Assembly: GCA_030154445.1 (NCBI GenBank)
Contig: JAGUQW010000002.1
Span: 124,001 to 188,000, forward strand
Length of the DNA stretch: 64,000 nucleotides
Source of the DNA: Spirochaetota bacterium
Lineage (GTDB): Bacteria; Spirochaetota; Brevinematia; Brevinematales; Brevinemataceae
Direction of reading: 5' to 3'
Position 1 is the stretch's first letter. Every line of letters starts with the position of its first letter. A program made the position numbers and the translations under genes. Shown in pieces: positions 25,674 to 35,112 of the stretch. A model generated the notes under the pieces. The model was not told the DNA's origin. It made no database searches and was given only the letters and a program-made list of their open reading frames with translations.

Positions 25674-26543
25674 ATGAATTATTTTATTCAAAATACTAAA
25701 AAAATCATATTATTATTAGTATGTTTTATTAGTAGCTCTTGTAATTCTTTTAACAGTAATTTGGTAAAAGACGGAGATGTTTATTTATTTCAAGGTAAAG
25801 AACAGGTTATTGTTTCTTTTGTTGGAATAGATCCTACAATCGAGACTCTGGATAATACAGCAAAAATCATCGCTTTTCTCAAACAAAAACAAACAAAAGA
25901 ACTATCAAGTGAGTCTGTTCTTATAGAAGGATTAACGGACAATATCTTTTATAATTTCCATGTTATTGGAGAAGCTTTATTTTTTGTTAAACCCTATTAT
26001 CAAAACAAAACATTAATCTATGGATATATAGCTTCGTTATATGCTGATTTTTCTTTCAAAAATAATAAAAACTTTTTTATTCCTTTACAAGAATTTCAAA
26101 AATTTATAAAAGAAAATAAAATACCTAACAAAGATGATGAATTATTAATGAAAGTCGTGGTAGATTTTGCAATAAACGAAGTGTTTTTTGTTTCTGTATT
26201 AGAATTGCTAGAAAGACCTCAGCGATATTTTTATTCACAAAAAACGCAAGAAGAGTTATATCAAACATTGATTTATCCTGAAATATTAGGATTTTGGAAT
26301 TATTTAGTATTTAGATTTGGTCGAACGATGCTACTAAAAATAGCTCAAGAAAAATATACTCCAGAATCATGGCATGTACTGTTTGGTGAAGAAACAAGCG
26401 AGTTAGAAGCAGCTTATGTGAAAAATATAAAAGATTCTAAAAAAAAATTAAAAGTGTTATCTAATGAAGAAGTTTATAAAGATCTTACAAATTCTCTACA
26501 ATTATATATGACAGGAACTAAAAAGTCTCTTATGACTGAATAA
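25674..26543 (+). CDS. Lipoprotein, possibly a degenerate peptidase-MA-like domain
   Basis: A 289-residue lipoprotein with signal peptide and lipobox FISSSC. The C-terminal third (ILGFWNYLVFRFGRTMLLKI and the following tail) resembles the end of peptidase-MA/gluzincin-like domains, in which a helix after the metal site is followed by FVxYLxxxYG. No HExxH metal-binding motif is present; the nearest counterpart, DFAINEVFFVSV, lacks the histidines. If the resemblance is real the domain is inactive. It heads an operon with sppA (15-base gap). I would otherwise call it a lipoprotein of unknown function. Confidence 0.6.
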   Translation: MNYFIQNTKKIILLLVCFISSSCNSFNSNLVKDGDVYLFQGKEQVIVSFVGIDPTIETLDNTAKIIAFLKQKQTKELSSESVLIEGLTDNIFYNFHVIGEALFFVKPYYQNKTLIYGYIASLYADFSFKNNKNFFIPLQEFQKFIKENKIPNKDDELLMKVVVDFAINEVFFVSVLELLERPQRYFYSQKTQEELYQTLIYPEILGFWNYLVFRFGRTMLLKIAQEKYTPESWHVLFGEETSELEAAYVKNIKDSKKKLKVLSNEEVYKDLTNSLQLYMTGTKKSLMTE

Positions 26544-26558
26544 AAAAGGAGTATAGGA

Positions 26559-27545
26559 ATGAACAAAAAGACAGTATTAATAATATTTATTACCTTGTAT
26601 ACAATAAGTGTAGGAGCATCTATAGTAATTCTTGCAACAGGAAACAAACAACAAGAAAACCAAAAACAAAATAAGATGAGCCCTTTTTCTTCTCTCACAG
26701 GTATTAATAAAAGTAGCGATATGATAGGTGTCATTAAAATTGATGAGCCTATTGCCTTTATTTCTCAAAACTCAAGTATATTTACTAAACAACAGAGAGG
26801 GGCTTCTTTTTGGTTGGAACAAATGGACTATGCTACTACTAATGAAAATGTCAAAGCCGTTATTATTCGTGTTAATAGTCCTGGTGGAACAGTAGGGGCT
26901 TCTCAAGAATTACATGCAGCTGTGCAAAGAATAAAAGATGCTGGGAAACCTGTAATTACTAGTATTGCTGATTTATCTGCTTCTGGTGGTTATTACGCTA
27001 CTGTTGGATCTGATAGAATGTTTGCTAATCCAGGGTCTTTAGTAGGTAGTATTGGTGTTATTTTGGGTGGTATAGAATTTGCTGATTTGTTGGCAAAATT
27101 GGGTATTAAATACCAAGCAATCACTAGTGGGAAAAATAAGGATCTTCTTTCTCCTTATAAAAAAATGAGTGAAGAACAACGTTCTTTTTTACAAAAAATG
27201 GTAAATAATACTTATGATCAATTTCTTACAGCTGTTGCAATAGGTCGTAAGAAAGATAAAGAAGTCATCAGACCTCTAGCGGATGGGAGTGTATTTACTG
27301 GGGAACAAGCGGTTGAGAATGGCTTGATTGACGAATTAGGTAGCTTTTATGATGTGGTAGCATATACTAGGAAAAAATATGATCTACCAAAAGCTAATCT
27401 TGAATTAATAACTCCACACAGTGGTGCTTTTAATATCAAAGATCTTATCTCTGTATTAGCACCTAACGCAATGCCTACAATGAGCTTGATAGATACAACA
27501 CCTGCATTGGGTTATTCTCCTGTTTTATATTTATATCAATTTTAG
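26559..27545 (+). CDS. sppA: Signal peptide peptidase SppA (short form)
   Basis: A 328-residue membrane-anchored serine protease of family S49 that degrades cleaved signal peptides. One N-terminal transmembrane helix (residues about 5-27) is followed by a single protease domain: VIIRVNSPGGTVGAS, the nucleophile Ser142 in ASGGYY, NPGSLVGSIGVI and the general base Lys192 in TSGKNKDLLSP. The 50-residue Ser-Lys spacing is like that of B. subtilis SppA. It is the short, single-domain form. It is operonic with envelope genes, consistent with a periplasmic active site. Confidence 0.93.
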   Translation: MNKKTVLIIFITLYTISVGASIVILATGNKQQENQKQNKMSPFSSLTGINKSSDMIGVIKIDEPIAFISQNSSIFTKQQRGASFWLEQMDYATTNENVKAVIIRVNSPGGTVGASQELHAAVQRIKDAGKPVITSIADLSASGGYYATVGSDRMFANPGSLVGSIGVILGGIEFADLLAKLGIKYQAITSGKNKDLLSPYKKMSEEQRSFLQKMVNNTYDQFLTAVAIGRKKDKEVIRPLADGSVFTGEQAVENGLIDELGSFYDVVAYTRKKYDLPKANLELITPHSGAFNIKDLISVLAPNAMPTMSLIDTTPALGYSPVLYLYQF

Positions 27546-27555
27546 GAGTTAGATA

Positions 27556-28116
27556 ATGATAGATATTTTTTGGACAAGTTTAGGATTATTTCAACATCCT
27601 AAAGATACATTTACAGAACTTAAAACTTATACAACAAAAAATATTTTTATGAATGGATTGTTTATTTCTATAATAGGAATTATTTCATTATTTTTGGGTG
27701 AAATTTTAGGACAAGGTAATATTGCACCACATACTGTTTTTTTTAAGCTAGTTGCTTATTATATAAGTTCTTATTTATTTTTAAGTGTTATTTTATTTAG
27801 TCTTAGTTTTTTTCATAATAAAATCAATACATTACAATTTTTAGGATTGTATTTGAGTACAGATTTAGTGTTATTAGCTATTTTACCATTATCTCTTTTA
27901 GGATCAGCAATACCCATATTGTCAATAGTATTTAAAATAAGTATTTATATAATAGGTTTCATATCTTGGTGTTTGAAACTTAGATTATTTATGAATTATT
28001 TCAAATTATCAATATCACAAGTTATTATTATTTATTCTTTACCTGTTCTTCTTTTAATGGGTTTAGGGATAATGGTAGGACTAGTTTTTTTTAATACAAC
28101 AGTCTCATTTTTTTAA
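27556..28116 (+). CDS. Yip1-like multi-pass membrane protein
   Basis: A 186-residue protein with about five hydrophobic helices. The beginning LGLFQHPKDTFTEL, followed by a helix, is the pattern of bacterial Yip1-domain proteins, where a Pro-containing amphipathic start precedes the membrane bundle. No catalytic motif is seen and the role is unknown. It is ten bases after sppA with AGGAG and lies 45 bases ahead of the first LptF/LptG-type permease, so it belongs to the envelope operon. Confidence 0.6.
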   Translation: MIDIFWTSLGLFQHPKDTFTELKTYTTKNIFMNGLFISIIGIISLFLGEILGQGNIAPHTVFFKLVAYYISSYLFLSVILFSLSFFHNKINTLQFLGLYLSTDLVLLAILPLSLLGSAIPILSIVFKISIYIIGFISWCLKLRLFMNYFKLSISQVIIIYSLPVLLLMGLGIMVGLVFFNTTVSFF

Positions 28117-28161
28117 TAAGTAATAATTACTGAATTTGTAATATAAGGACTGTACGGTAAT

Positions 28162-29610
28162 ATGATTTTAGAATCATTTAAAAAAATTCTCTATACTTGG
28201 TTTTATACTTCTCTTGATAGATATTTCTATTCTCAATTACTGTTAAATTACATTATTGGTGTACTATTTTTTTCATCTATTATTATGATTAATGAATTAT
28301 ATTATATTATACGATACTATTTTGAACAGAATGTGCCTCTTTTTCATGTAATGAGTATGATGGGAGCATTGATCCCCTTTTTAGTTTCCTTTTCTGTTCC
28401 TTTTGGAGTTCTTCCTGCTTATCTACTTTTAATGGGACAATTATCTCAAGATAGTGAGATAGTCGCTATGCGTGCTTGTGGAATTTCACAGTTTCGTATT
28501 ATGTTACCTGGAATTGTTTTTGGTATATGTATTATGATTTTTGCATATAATTTTAAAAATACTATAGAAACTGCCTCTAATGCTTATTATTTACAACTTA
28601 AAGGTAAAGTTCTTTCTCAAAAACCTGTAGTTCAACTGATGGATAATGTGTTTTTGAATATTGGTTCGGTACAATTAAGTTTTGAAAGTACTTCTCCTGT
28701 AGAAGGTAGTGAAGATGTATTACATAATGTATATGCTGTAGATGTAGAGAATAGAAGAACGATTAGAGCTCAAGAAGGACGGATTTATGTGAGTCCTGAT
28801 AATCCAGAACATTATATAATGAGATTTCTACGCGGTGATATAAATGAATTAACTATCAAAACAAATACTTCTACGAATGTAACTAGTGATTCTACAAATA
28901 TCATCAATGAATTTAGTGATCCGGTTAATGAAAATGCTATTATAAATCCTACTGTGAATACAACTGTAAAAGAAGAATTTTATTTATCATCTTTTGGGTC
29001 TATGACTTTACACAATTATGTGTGGCTTCCTGGTGATGGGTATTATAAAGGTCCTGATACATATACTTTTAAAGAATTAAAAGAACAAATAGATATAAAA
29101 GAAATTAATATTGTAAATAGAAAAAATTATGAAATAATTGTTAGTAATAAAACAATTATTGATAAATTAGCTAATTTAGTAAAGTTCAATAAAAAATTTG
29201 TTTATAGTATGGCTGAAGATGAAGAGGATCTAAAAGCAATTTCTAATTTTATAGAAACTAATTTAGAATTATTAACCACAACTGTAAAAAATAATGCTAT
29301 TGCTCAAAAAACTGCTAGAGCAGAATTACCTAATTATGATCTTATGAAATTGTATGATAAATTAGCATTACCAGCTATTGCTTTAGTCTTTGCTATATTG
29401 TCACTACCTTTAGGTATGTTTTCTGCTAGAAGTGGGCGAGGGGAAGGATTAAGTATTAGCTTGGTGGTTGTTCTTATTTTCTATGGATTCAAATCGGCTA
29501 TTGAAAATATGATTAGTCAAAATAAATTGATTCCTGAATTAGTATGGTTACCCACAATATGCTTTGGGATCATAGCGTCAATATTATATATTAAAAAATT
29601 AAATGAATAA
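28162..29610 (+). CDS. LptF/LptG family permease (first copy)
   Basis: A 482-residue YjgP/YjgQ permease. Three helices at the N-terminus (LLNYIIGVLFFSSIIMINEL onward) are followed by a large periplasmic beta domain (about residues 120-400) and three C-terminal helices with LPLGMFSARSGRGEG, a family motif. With LptBC this family extracts lipopolysaccharide from the inner membrane. Two such genes in a row match the LptF-LptG heterodimer and imply that the cell makes LPS or a related lipooligosaccharide. The periplasmic part is longer than in E. coli LptF (366 residues), with a Thr/Asn-rich insert near residue 240. Which copy is F and which is G is not decided. Confidence 0.88.
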   Translation: MILESFKKILYTWFYTSLDRYFYSQLLLNYIIGVLFFSSIIMINELYYIIRYYFEQNVPLFHVMSMMGALIPFLVSFSVPFGVLPAYLLLMGQLSQDSEIVAMRACGISQFRIMLPGIVFGICIMIFAYNFKNTIETASNAYYLQLKGKVLSQKPVVQLMDNVFLNIGSVQLSFESTSPVEGSEDVLHNVYAVDVENRRTIRAQEGRIYVSPDNPEHYIMRFLRGDINELTIKTNTSTNVTSDSTNIINEFSDPVNENAIINPTVNTTVKEEFYLSSFGSMTLHNYVWLPGDGYYKGPDTYTFKELKEQIDIKEINIVNRKNYEIIVSNKTIIDKLANLVKFNKKFVYSMAEDEEDLKAISNFIETNLELLTTTVKNNAIAQKTARAELPNYDLMKLYDKLALPAIALVFAILSLPLGMFSARSGRGEGLSISLVVVLIFYGFKSAIENMISQNKLIPELVWLPTICFGIIASILYIKKLNE

Positions 29611-29625
29611 TATTAAGGATGAATA

Positions 29626-30996
29626 GTGAAAGATAAAATAAATTTTTTATTATCTAAATATAATACTTTACCTATTTTTGAAATCATAAATGATGTAGTA
29701 TATTTTTTTTATAATTTTTTTTATAGCTTGATTAATTTTTTTCATAAAGATCATATAGTTGCAAATCTGAGAACACTACGTTGGAATAAATTAGATTCTT
29801 ATATTATGAGTCAATTTCTTATGGCGATGATAGGATCTATTGTTTTATTTGTTTCTATTTATGAATTAGCTCAGATTTTCCAAGATTTGAGAGGGCTTCC
29901 AGATGATGTTAATAATTATTATTTAAATCTTCACTACCTAAATACAGTTCCTTATTGGACTTTCATTTTACAACCTTTTGGTTTTTTATTTGCTACTGTA
30001 TATGTATTAAGTAAATTATCATCTACTCGTGAAATAATAGCTATGGTAAGTACAGGGACAAGTATTTATCGTTTAACTTTTTATATGGTTTTAACTTCTA
30101 TTTTATATTATATTTTTATTATAACTTTTTTAATGAATAATTTTATTTTACCTACTTATCAAAATTCTTATATTTATAGAAGAGTTGCCTTAAATCAAGC
30201 TAAATTAGGGGAACTCAGTTTTTTAAATGATAATAAAAAATTCACGATTTTTGGTGCTAATAATTTGTTATATCTTGGTGAATATTATAATGCCACAGAA
30301 AAATATATTGATAATGCAACTGTTATTCAATATTTATCACAAGATGAGATTCAAGAAGCGACTCAATTTATTCCTGGTGGAGAAGATTCAGAATGGCTCT
30401 ATGATAATAGAATTAATATAGAATCTTTAAAAAATATTAATGTTCCAGATAGAATATCTTTTCAAAAGCGAATAGATGCAGAGCGTTTGTCATGGAATGA
30501 AGAAAAACAAGCGTGGGCGATTTCTAATGGTACTGTGAGATTAATATCAGAAGGTGGAAAATTATTTAGCCTACGAAAAACAGAATATGAAATTGATTTA
30601 AGTTTGTTAGATCCGTATTGGTTTTTTGAAAGAAATTGGTATCCTATTGATGCGATGACTGTAGAAGAAGGATTAAGGCATATTGATAAACTTAAAAGAT
30701 CGGGACGATCTTATCATAGTGAATTAACAAAGTATTATGCTAAAGATGCTTATCCTATGGGATTAATTTTTGTAGTAATGGTAGGGATAGGAATTGTGAA
30801 TATGGCTTCTAAAAAAGTTTCAGTACCTATTAATAGTGCTCTCAGTATGGCTCTATTTATTGTATATTATTTGATGTATACTTCTTTTTTAGGAATGGCA
30901 GGACGCGGAGATGTAACACCTTGGGTAGGTGGTTTTGGAGGAAGTCTGATATTTGGTGTATTAGCTTTTGTATTGTATTCACGAGCAACGACATAG
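29626..30996 (+). CDS. LptF/LptG family permease (second copy)
   Basis: A 456-residue partner of the preceding gene. An N-terminal cytoplasmic or amphipathic extension of about 50 residues comes before the first conserved helix (LDSYIMSQFLMAMIGSIVLF). Family motifs include STREIIAMVSTGTSIYRL and the final helices MGLIFVVMVGIGI. The start is GTG with AAGGAT five bases before it, 15 bases after the previous stop. The extension is unusual; a later start is possible, but the ribosome site supports the GTG. Its 3' end nearly touches the convergent holB gene (eight bases), and I see no terminator between them. Confidence 0.87.
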   Translation: MKDKINFLLSKYNTLPIFEIINDVVYFFYNFFYSLINFFHKDHIVANLRTLRWNKLDSYIMSQFLMAMIGSIVLFVSIYELAQIFQDLRGLPDDVNNYYLNLHYLNTVPYWTFILQPFGFLFATVYVLSKLSSTREIIAMVSTGTSIYRLTFYMVLTSILYYIFIITFLMNNFILPTYQNSYIYRRVALNQAKLGELSFLNDNKKFTIFGANNLLYLGEYYNATEKYIDNATVIQYLSQDEIQEATQFIPGGEDSEWLYDNRINIESLKNINVPDRISFQKRIDAERLSWNEEKQAWAISNGTVRLISEGGKLFSLRKTEYEIDLSLLDPYWFFERNWYPIDAMTVEEGLRHIDKLKRSGRSYHSELTKYYAKDAYPMGLIFVVMVGIGIVNMASKKVSVPINSALSMALFIVYYLMYTSFLGMAGRGDVTPWVGGFGGSLIFGVLAFVLYSRATT

Positions 30997-31004
30997 ATAA
31001 ATAT

Positions 31005-32165
31005 TTAATTTTTTCTTCGTAACAAACGAGAGATATTTAATAATAAAGTAGGTAAAAGATGATCATCTTTTATTACAGATCTAGTAATGTGTTGAAAAAC
31101 TTCTTCTATGGCTATCACTAATTCTTCTAATTCTATAGTAGATATATTAATAAATAGTTGACTGTAAGGAGTATAGAGAGGATGAGGAAGTTCAAGAGAT
31201 ATATTTCTTATTTTGTTTTGGCGACAACGCAGACTGTTTTCCATACATTTACTTAGTTCTTCCAAAAATAAAATACTATGTCCGTTTTTACTTAATTTTT
31301 CTGAAAATTGTATAAAAAGAATACCATGTTCTATATTGGAAGTACATTGAGTGAAAAACTCAGTAATCAAATTAAATTTAATATCAGAGAGCTTATATAA
31401 GCTCTCCTTCATTATTTCTATAGAAGATGTAAGTTTTTGTGGATTAATATCAAGAAATTCTAATTCATGATAGACAGGTTTTTTGAAAGTGATTTTTAAA
31501 GTTCGTGAAAGAATAGTAGGAAGAATTTTTTTTGGGTTTTGTGCAGTAATAATTACCCAATGATGTGGATAAGGTTCTTCAATAAGTTTTAGCGCGGCAT
31601 TTTGTGTTGTTGCATCAGCTGTATCAAAATCTGCGAGTATGCTTACACGACCCAAAGATTGTGTAGAATGAAATTTAATGGCTTCTCTAATAACATTAAT
31701 AGGAATTCCTGTTTTTTTATTAAGAACAGCTGTAAAACTTATCAATTGAGCAATGAATTTGTTATCTTTAGGAATGTGTCTTGTTTGAATAATTTCATCA
31801 AGTTGTTCTTTGATATTTATTAATTTAATTCCTGTAGGCATAGTAATAGTCTCATCTAAAGTAGCAATCATATTAATTCTTCGTTGTAATAAATATAACC
31901 AAGTCCAAGTTTCTTCACTTATAGATGATTTGGTGAGGAAATACTCAGTTTTTAAAGCACATAAGTCATTTCGAAAATAAAAAAAATTACTACTAGATAG
32001 AGGATTTTCTTGTAAAATATATTGAGCTAGATCCAAGGCACAAGCGACTTTACCCCATCCAGAATCTCCAGTAAATAATAATGTTCGACTTTGTTTTGTA
32101 TTTAATACAATACCTTGCAATAAGGCAAAGAAAGCTTCTGTGTTATTTTTTCTAAATTGATGCAC
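31005..32165 (-). CDS. holB: DNA polymerase III delta-prime subunit
   Basis: A 386-residue clamp-loader AAA+ protein. The P-loop is GDSGWGK. The strongly conserved tract ATTQNAALKLIEEPYPHHW, then IITAQNPKKILPTILSR, carries the sensor region and the SRC-like motif of delta-prime. The zinc-binding cysteines of the E. coli protein are absent, and there is an unusual insert between the P-loop and Walker B. Only two bases separate it from the recJ stop, so it is expressed with recJ. Confidence 0.85.
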   Translation of the reverse strand: MHQFRKNNTEAFFALLQGIVLNTKQSRTLLFTGDSGWGKVACALDLAQYILQENPLSSSNFFYFRNDLCALKTEYFLTKSSISEETWTWLYLLQRRINMIATLDETITMPTGIKLINIKEQLDEIIQTRHIPKDNKFIAQLISFTAVLNKKTGIPINVIREAIKFHSTQSLGRVSILADFDTADATTQNAALKLIEEPYPHHWVIITAQNPKKILPTILSRTLKITFKKPVYHELEFLDINPQKLTSSIEIMKESLYKLSDIKFNLITEFFTQCTSNIEHGILFIQFSEKLSKNGHSILFLEELSKCMENSLRCRQNKIRNISLELPHPLYTPYSQLFINISTIELEELVIAIEEVFQHITRSVIKDDHLLPTLLLNISRLLRRKN

Positions 32166-32167
32166 AA

Positions 32168-34399
32168 TTATTTTCCATCAATATCTATCAACTGTAGTCG
32201 TACTTCTTGAGTATTATTCCAATCATTAATCTCTGGAATTCCAACAATATCAAAAGAAGTATGGTTTTTCAACTCTTCCCATCGCTTGCTAAATCCCCAT
32301 GCAATAACATTGAAAGGAGTTTTATCTTTTTGGAAAATAAAAGTCATATGTTCTTTATTTTTGCCTATATACTTCGCTTCGATGAGAGTAACATTTTTGA
32401 TTAAAAAATTTGGAAATGGATTTTTACTTCCAATAGGATTAAATAATGTTTGAAGATAGTTAATATTTTTAATATTTAAGGAAGATAAATCAGTAAGTTC
32501 TATATCGATTTCTAAAGGATTTTTCAGATTAGTTGAAGTCCAATTTGTCATATATTTAGTAATATTATCTTTGAATTCAGGAATATTCTCTTGAGAAATA
32601 ACGAATCCCCCAGCAGCTTTATGCCCACCAAATTGAGAAAATAAATGACTAGAGTTTTGTAAAAAATTGATTACATCAAAAGCACCTGTAGAGCGTACAG
32701 AACCAGAAGCTGTTTCTTCATCTGATGACAATGCTACAATAATTATGGGGACTTGGAATTGATTTGTTAATTTGGTAGCAATAAGTCCTGTCAATCCACG
32801 ACTAATATTATTAGACATAATAAACACATGTTTTTTTGTAAGAATATCATCAAGATTGGTAGATCTGACAATTTCTTCTTCAAGAGATGTTATTAATTCT
32901 TTACGCTCTTGATCTTTTTGAATAAGTTGTTCAACAAGTTCATTTGCTTTGTGAATACTATTAGTAATTAATAATTCTACCACAAGACTAGCTTGACCCA
33001 AACGCCCAGGTGAATTAATAATAGGACCTAAAGTCCAACCTATTGCTTTTGCATTGAGAGAATCCATAATTTTTAAACGACGAAGTAGAGTGATAAGTCC
33101 AGTAGTAGTAAGTTTGATATTTTCTTGTTCTGTACCTACACGAACAATATTACGATTTTCATTAATAAGAGGCATGATATCAGCGACAGTTCCAATAGCA
33201 GCTAAAGGAAGCAACTCTGATAAAATTTGTTGAATAGGACGAGAGCGAGTGAGAGACATGCGTCTGTATACTTCAGCATTCAAAATAACATCATTCAATG
33301 CTCTATGTAATTTAGTACGATCTACATAAATTCCAAGATGTTCACCGACCGTAAGAAGTTTGTGAGATTTAAGTTGTTTGAACATTACACGAGCCATAGG
33401 TAAAGTATCAATAGGTGTGTTAGTGATTTGTTTGTTGAAATATTTTTGTAATTGAATTTGAAGAAATTTCATATCAAATCCAATAATATTATGTCCAATA
33501 ATAGGTCTATCACCAATAAAATCAAGAAAATTAGTAAGAGCTTCTACTATAGGAATTCCGTTTTCTTGTAGCATTTTTTGAGTAATATTCGTAACTTCTA
33601 TTATTATAGGCTCTAGTATTTTTTCTGTTTGAATAAGACATTGATATTCTTTTATTATAATACCATTTTTGGAAATAACAGCTGCAATTTCTATGATATC
33701 ATCTTGTTCTGGATCAAGTCCTGTAGTTTCAATATCAAAAAAAACAAGTTCTTGATTATAATCATCTAATAAATAAGATTCACTAAGAGCTTGAGCTAAT
33801 TTTAATGCAACTCCTGCTCCAGCAAGATAAGGAAAAGGATAATTATTTAATTTTGGATTAACAAGAGCAAATGCTGTAGGAAGAGTATCTAAAGGCTCGT
33901 GATGATCAGTGATAATAACATCAATCCCCAATTCTGTAGCATAACGACACTCTTCTACTGCTGTAATACCACAGTCTACAGTAATAATAAGAGTAATATT
34001 TTGAGTTTTTGCTTGATCAATTGCTGCTTTTGACATTCCATAATGATCATCACCTTCTGGTACTTTAAAAGAAATATCACCCTGAAAACGATTTATAATA
34101 CGATATATAATAGCTGTAGATGTCACTCCATCTGCATCTTTGTCGCCGAAGATAAGAATTTTTTCTTTATTTGCAATTGCTTTTTGTATGCGTACGACAG
34201 ATTTATCTATATCTATTAACGCAAAAGGGGATGGTAAAGATAGTAATTTTGGATAGGTAAAATCCATCATGGTAGGGTAGCTATCAAAACCTCGATTTTT
34301 AGCAATGTTAAGTATAAATTCTGGAAGAAAAAGAGCATTCTTAATATCATGATGTAATGGTACATCTGAGCGACGAAGGTTCCATTCAAAAAAAGGCAT
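32168..34399 (-). CDS. recJ: RecJ single-strand exonuclease with an inserted DEDDh exonuclease domain
   Basis: A 743-residue protein with a full RecJ frame: motif I DKDADGVTS (Asp86, Asp88, Asp90), VDCGIT, the DHH motif at Asp165-His167, and the DHHA1 motif FGGHKAAGGF (His593). Between the DHH segment (ending GAGVALKLAQAL) and the LLPLAAIGTVADIMP segment lies an inserted domain at about residues 215-380. It carries all DEDDh proofreading-exonuclease motifs: FDIETTG (Asp222, Glu224), HNIIGFDMKF, and HRALND with His365 and Asp370. Typical RecJ is about 560-580 residues, so the extra length is explained by this insert. RecJ acts 5'-3' in recombination and mismatch repair; DEDDh enzymes act 3'-5', so both polarities may reside in one chain. 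It heads the recJ-holB operon. Confidence 0.92.
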   Translation of the reverse strand: MPFFEWNLRRSDVPLHHDIKNALFLPEFILNIAKNRGFDSYPTMMDFTYPKLLSLPSPFALIDIDKSVVRIQKAIANKEKILIFGDKDADGVTSTAIIYRIINRFQGDISFKVPEGDDHYGMSKAAIDQAKTQNITLIITVDCGITAVEECRYATELGIDVIITDHHEPLDTLPTAFALVNPKLNNYPFPYLAGAGVALKLAQALSESYLLDDYNQELVFFDIETTGLDPEQDDIIEIAAVISKNGIIIKEYQCLIQTEKILEPIIIEVTNITQKMLQENGIPIVEALTNFLDFIGDRPIIGHNIIGFDMKFLQIQLQKYFNKQITNTPIDTLPMARVMFKQLKSHKLLTVGEHLGIYVDRTKLHRALNDVILNAEVYRRMSLTRSRPIQQILSELLPLAAIGTVADIMPLINENRNIVRVGTEQENIKLTTTGLITLLRRLKIMDSLNAKAIGWTLGPIINSPGRLGQASLVVELLITNSIHKANELVEQLIQKDQERKELITSLEEEIVRSTNLDDILTKKHVFIMSNNISRGLTGLIATKLTNQFQVPIIIVALSSDEETASGSVRSTGAFDVINFLQNSSHLFSQFGGHKAAGGFVISQENIPEFKDNITKYMTNWTSTNLKNPLEIDIELTDLSSLNIKNINYLQTLFNPIGSKNPFPNFLIKNVTLIEAKYIGKNKEHMTFIFQKDKTPFNVIAWGFSKRWEELKNHTSFDIVGIPEINDWNNTQEVRLQLIDIDGK

Positions 34400-34572
34400 A
34401 ATAGCTCCGTCTGTTTTTTTTTATTATATTTTTATCAAAAATGGGGGACTTTAGAGTCAGAGCGTATATAAAATATTGTGTATAGTATTTTCTAAAGATA
34501 TATTTATATTAACATGGAACCATAAAAATGGCAATCTATTAATTCAAATGTTTTCAAAAATTTATAACTAAT

Positions 34573-34616
34573 GATATATTGATTATATTAAAAAAATAAA
34601 GTATAATCAATATATC
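34573..34616. promoter_or_regulatory. Symmetrical bidirectional promoter (recJ / bactofilin)
   Basis: A 15-bp perfect inverted repeat (34573-34587 with 34602-34616) encodes a promoter in each direction. The plus strand has TTGATT (34579-34584), 17 bases, TATAAT (34602-34607). The minus strand has TTGATT (34610-34605), 17 bases, TATAAT (34587-34582). The sequence GATATATTGAT recurs a third time at 34622-34632, next to the bactofilin ribosome site. Confidence 0.75.
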
Positions 34617-34641
34617 TAATCGATATATTGATGGAGGACAC

Positions 34642-35097
34642 ATGAGTAAAGATATCATACCTAATAGTTTAATAGGTGAAGGTGCTGAATTTAAAGGTAA
34701 TTTTAAAGTTGCAGGATCTTTTCGTATTGATGGATATTTTGAAGGAAAATTAACAGTAAATGATCACTTATTTATTAGTCCAATTGGTAAATTAAAAACC
34801 GATACAGTATACACTAAAACAATTGCTATTGCTGGAATTTTTATGGGTAATGTGGATGCTTCTGAAGAAGTTCAATTATTATCATCAGGTAGAGTTTTGG
34901 GAAATATTAAAGCTCCAAAATTGATTATGGAACCAGGTGTTGTTGTACAAGGCAGTATTGATATTACAGGTTCTAAGTCACAACAACTTAATTCAATAGT
35001 AGAATCGACTTTTAAAAGTCAAAATGAACAAATCATTGTAAAAAAAATTGAAAAAAACGAAGATGAAGATAAAAACATAGTATCTGCTGAAAATTAA
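34642..35097 (+). CDS. Bactofilin (polymer-forming cytoskeletal protein)
   Basis: A 151-residue bactofilin. The central beta-helix domain has the regular repeats expected (GEGAEFKGNFKVAGSFRIDG, then VNDHLFISPIGKL and IKAPKLIMEPGVVVQGSI), flanked by short disordered ends; the C-terminal tail is rich in Lys and Glu. Bactofilins polymerise without nucleotide and help shape the cell or place envelope enzymes, including in helical bacteria. A GGAGGA site precedes the ATG. It is followed after 15 bases by map and driven by the symmetrical promoter. Confidence 0.92.
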   Translation: MSKDIIPNSLIGEGAEFKGNFKVAGSFRIDGYFEGKLTVNDHLFISPIGKLKTDTVYTKTIAIAGIFMGNVDASEEVQLLSSGRVLGNIKAPKLIMEPGVVVQGSIDITGSKSQQLNSIVESTFKSQNEQIIVKKIEKNEDEDKNIVSAEN

Positions 35098-35112
35098 ATA
35101 ATAGAGACAAAA

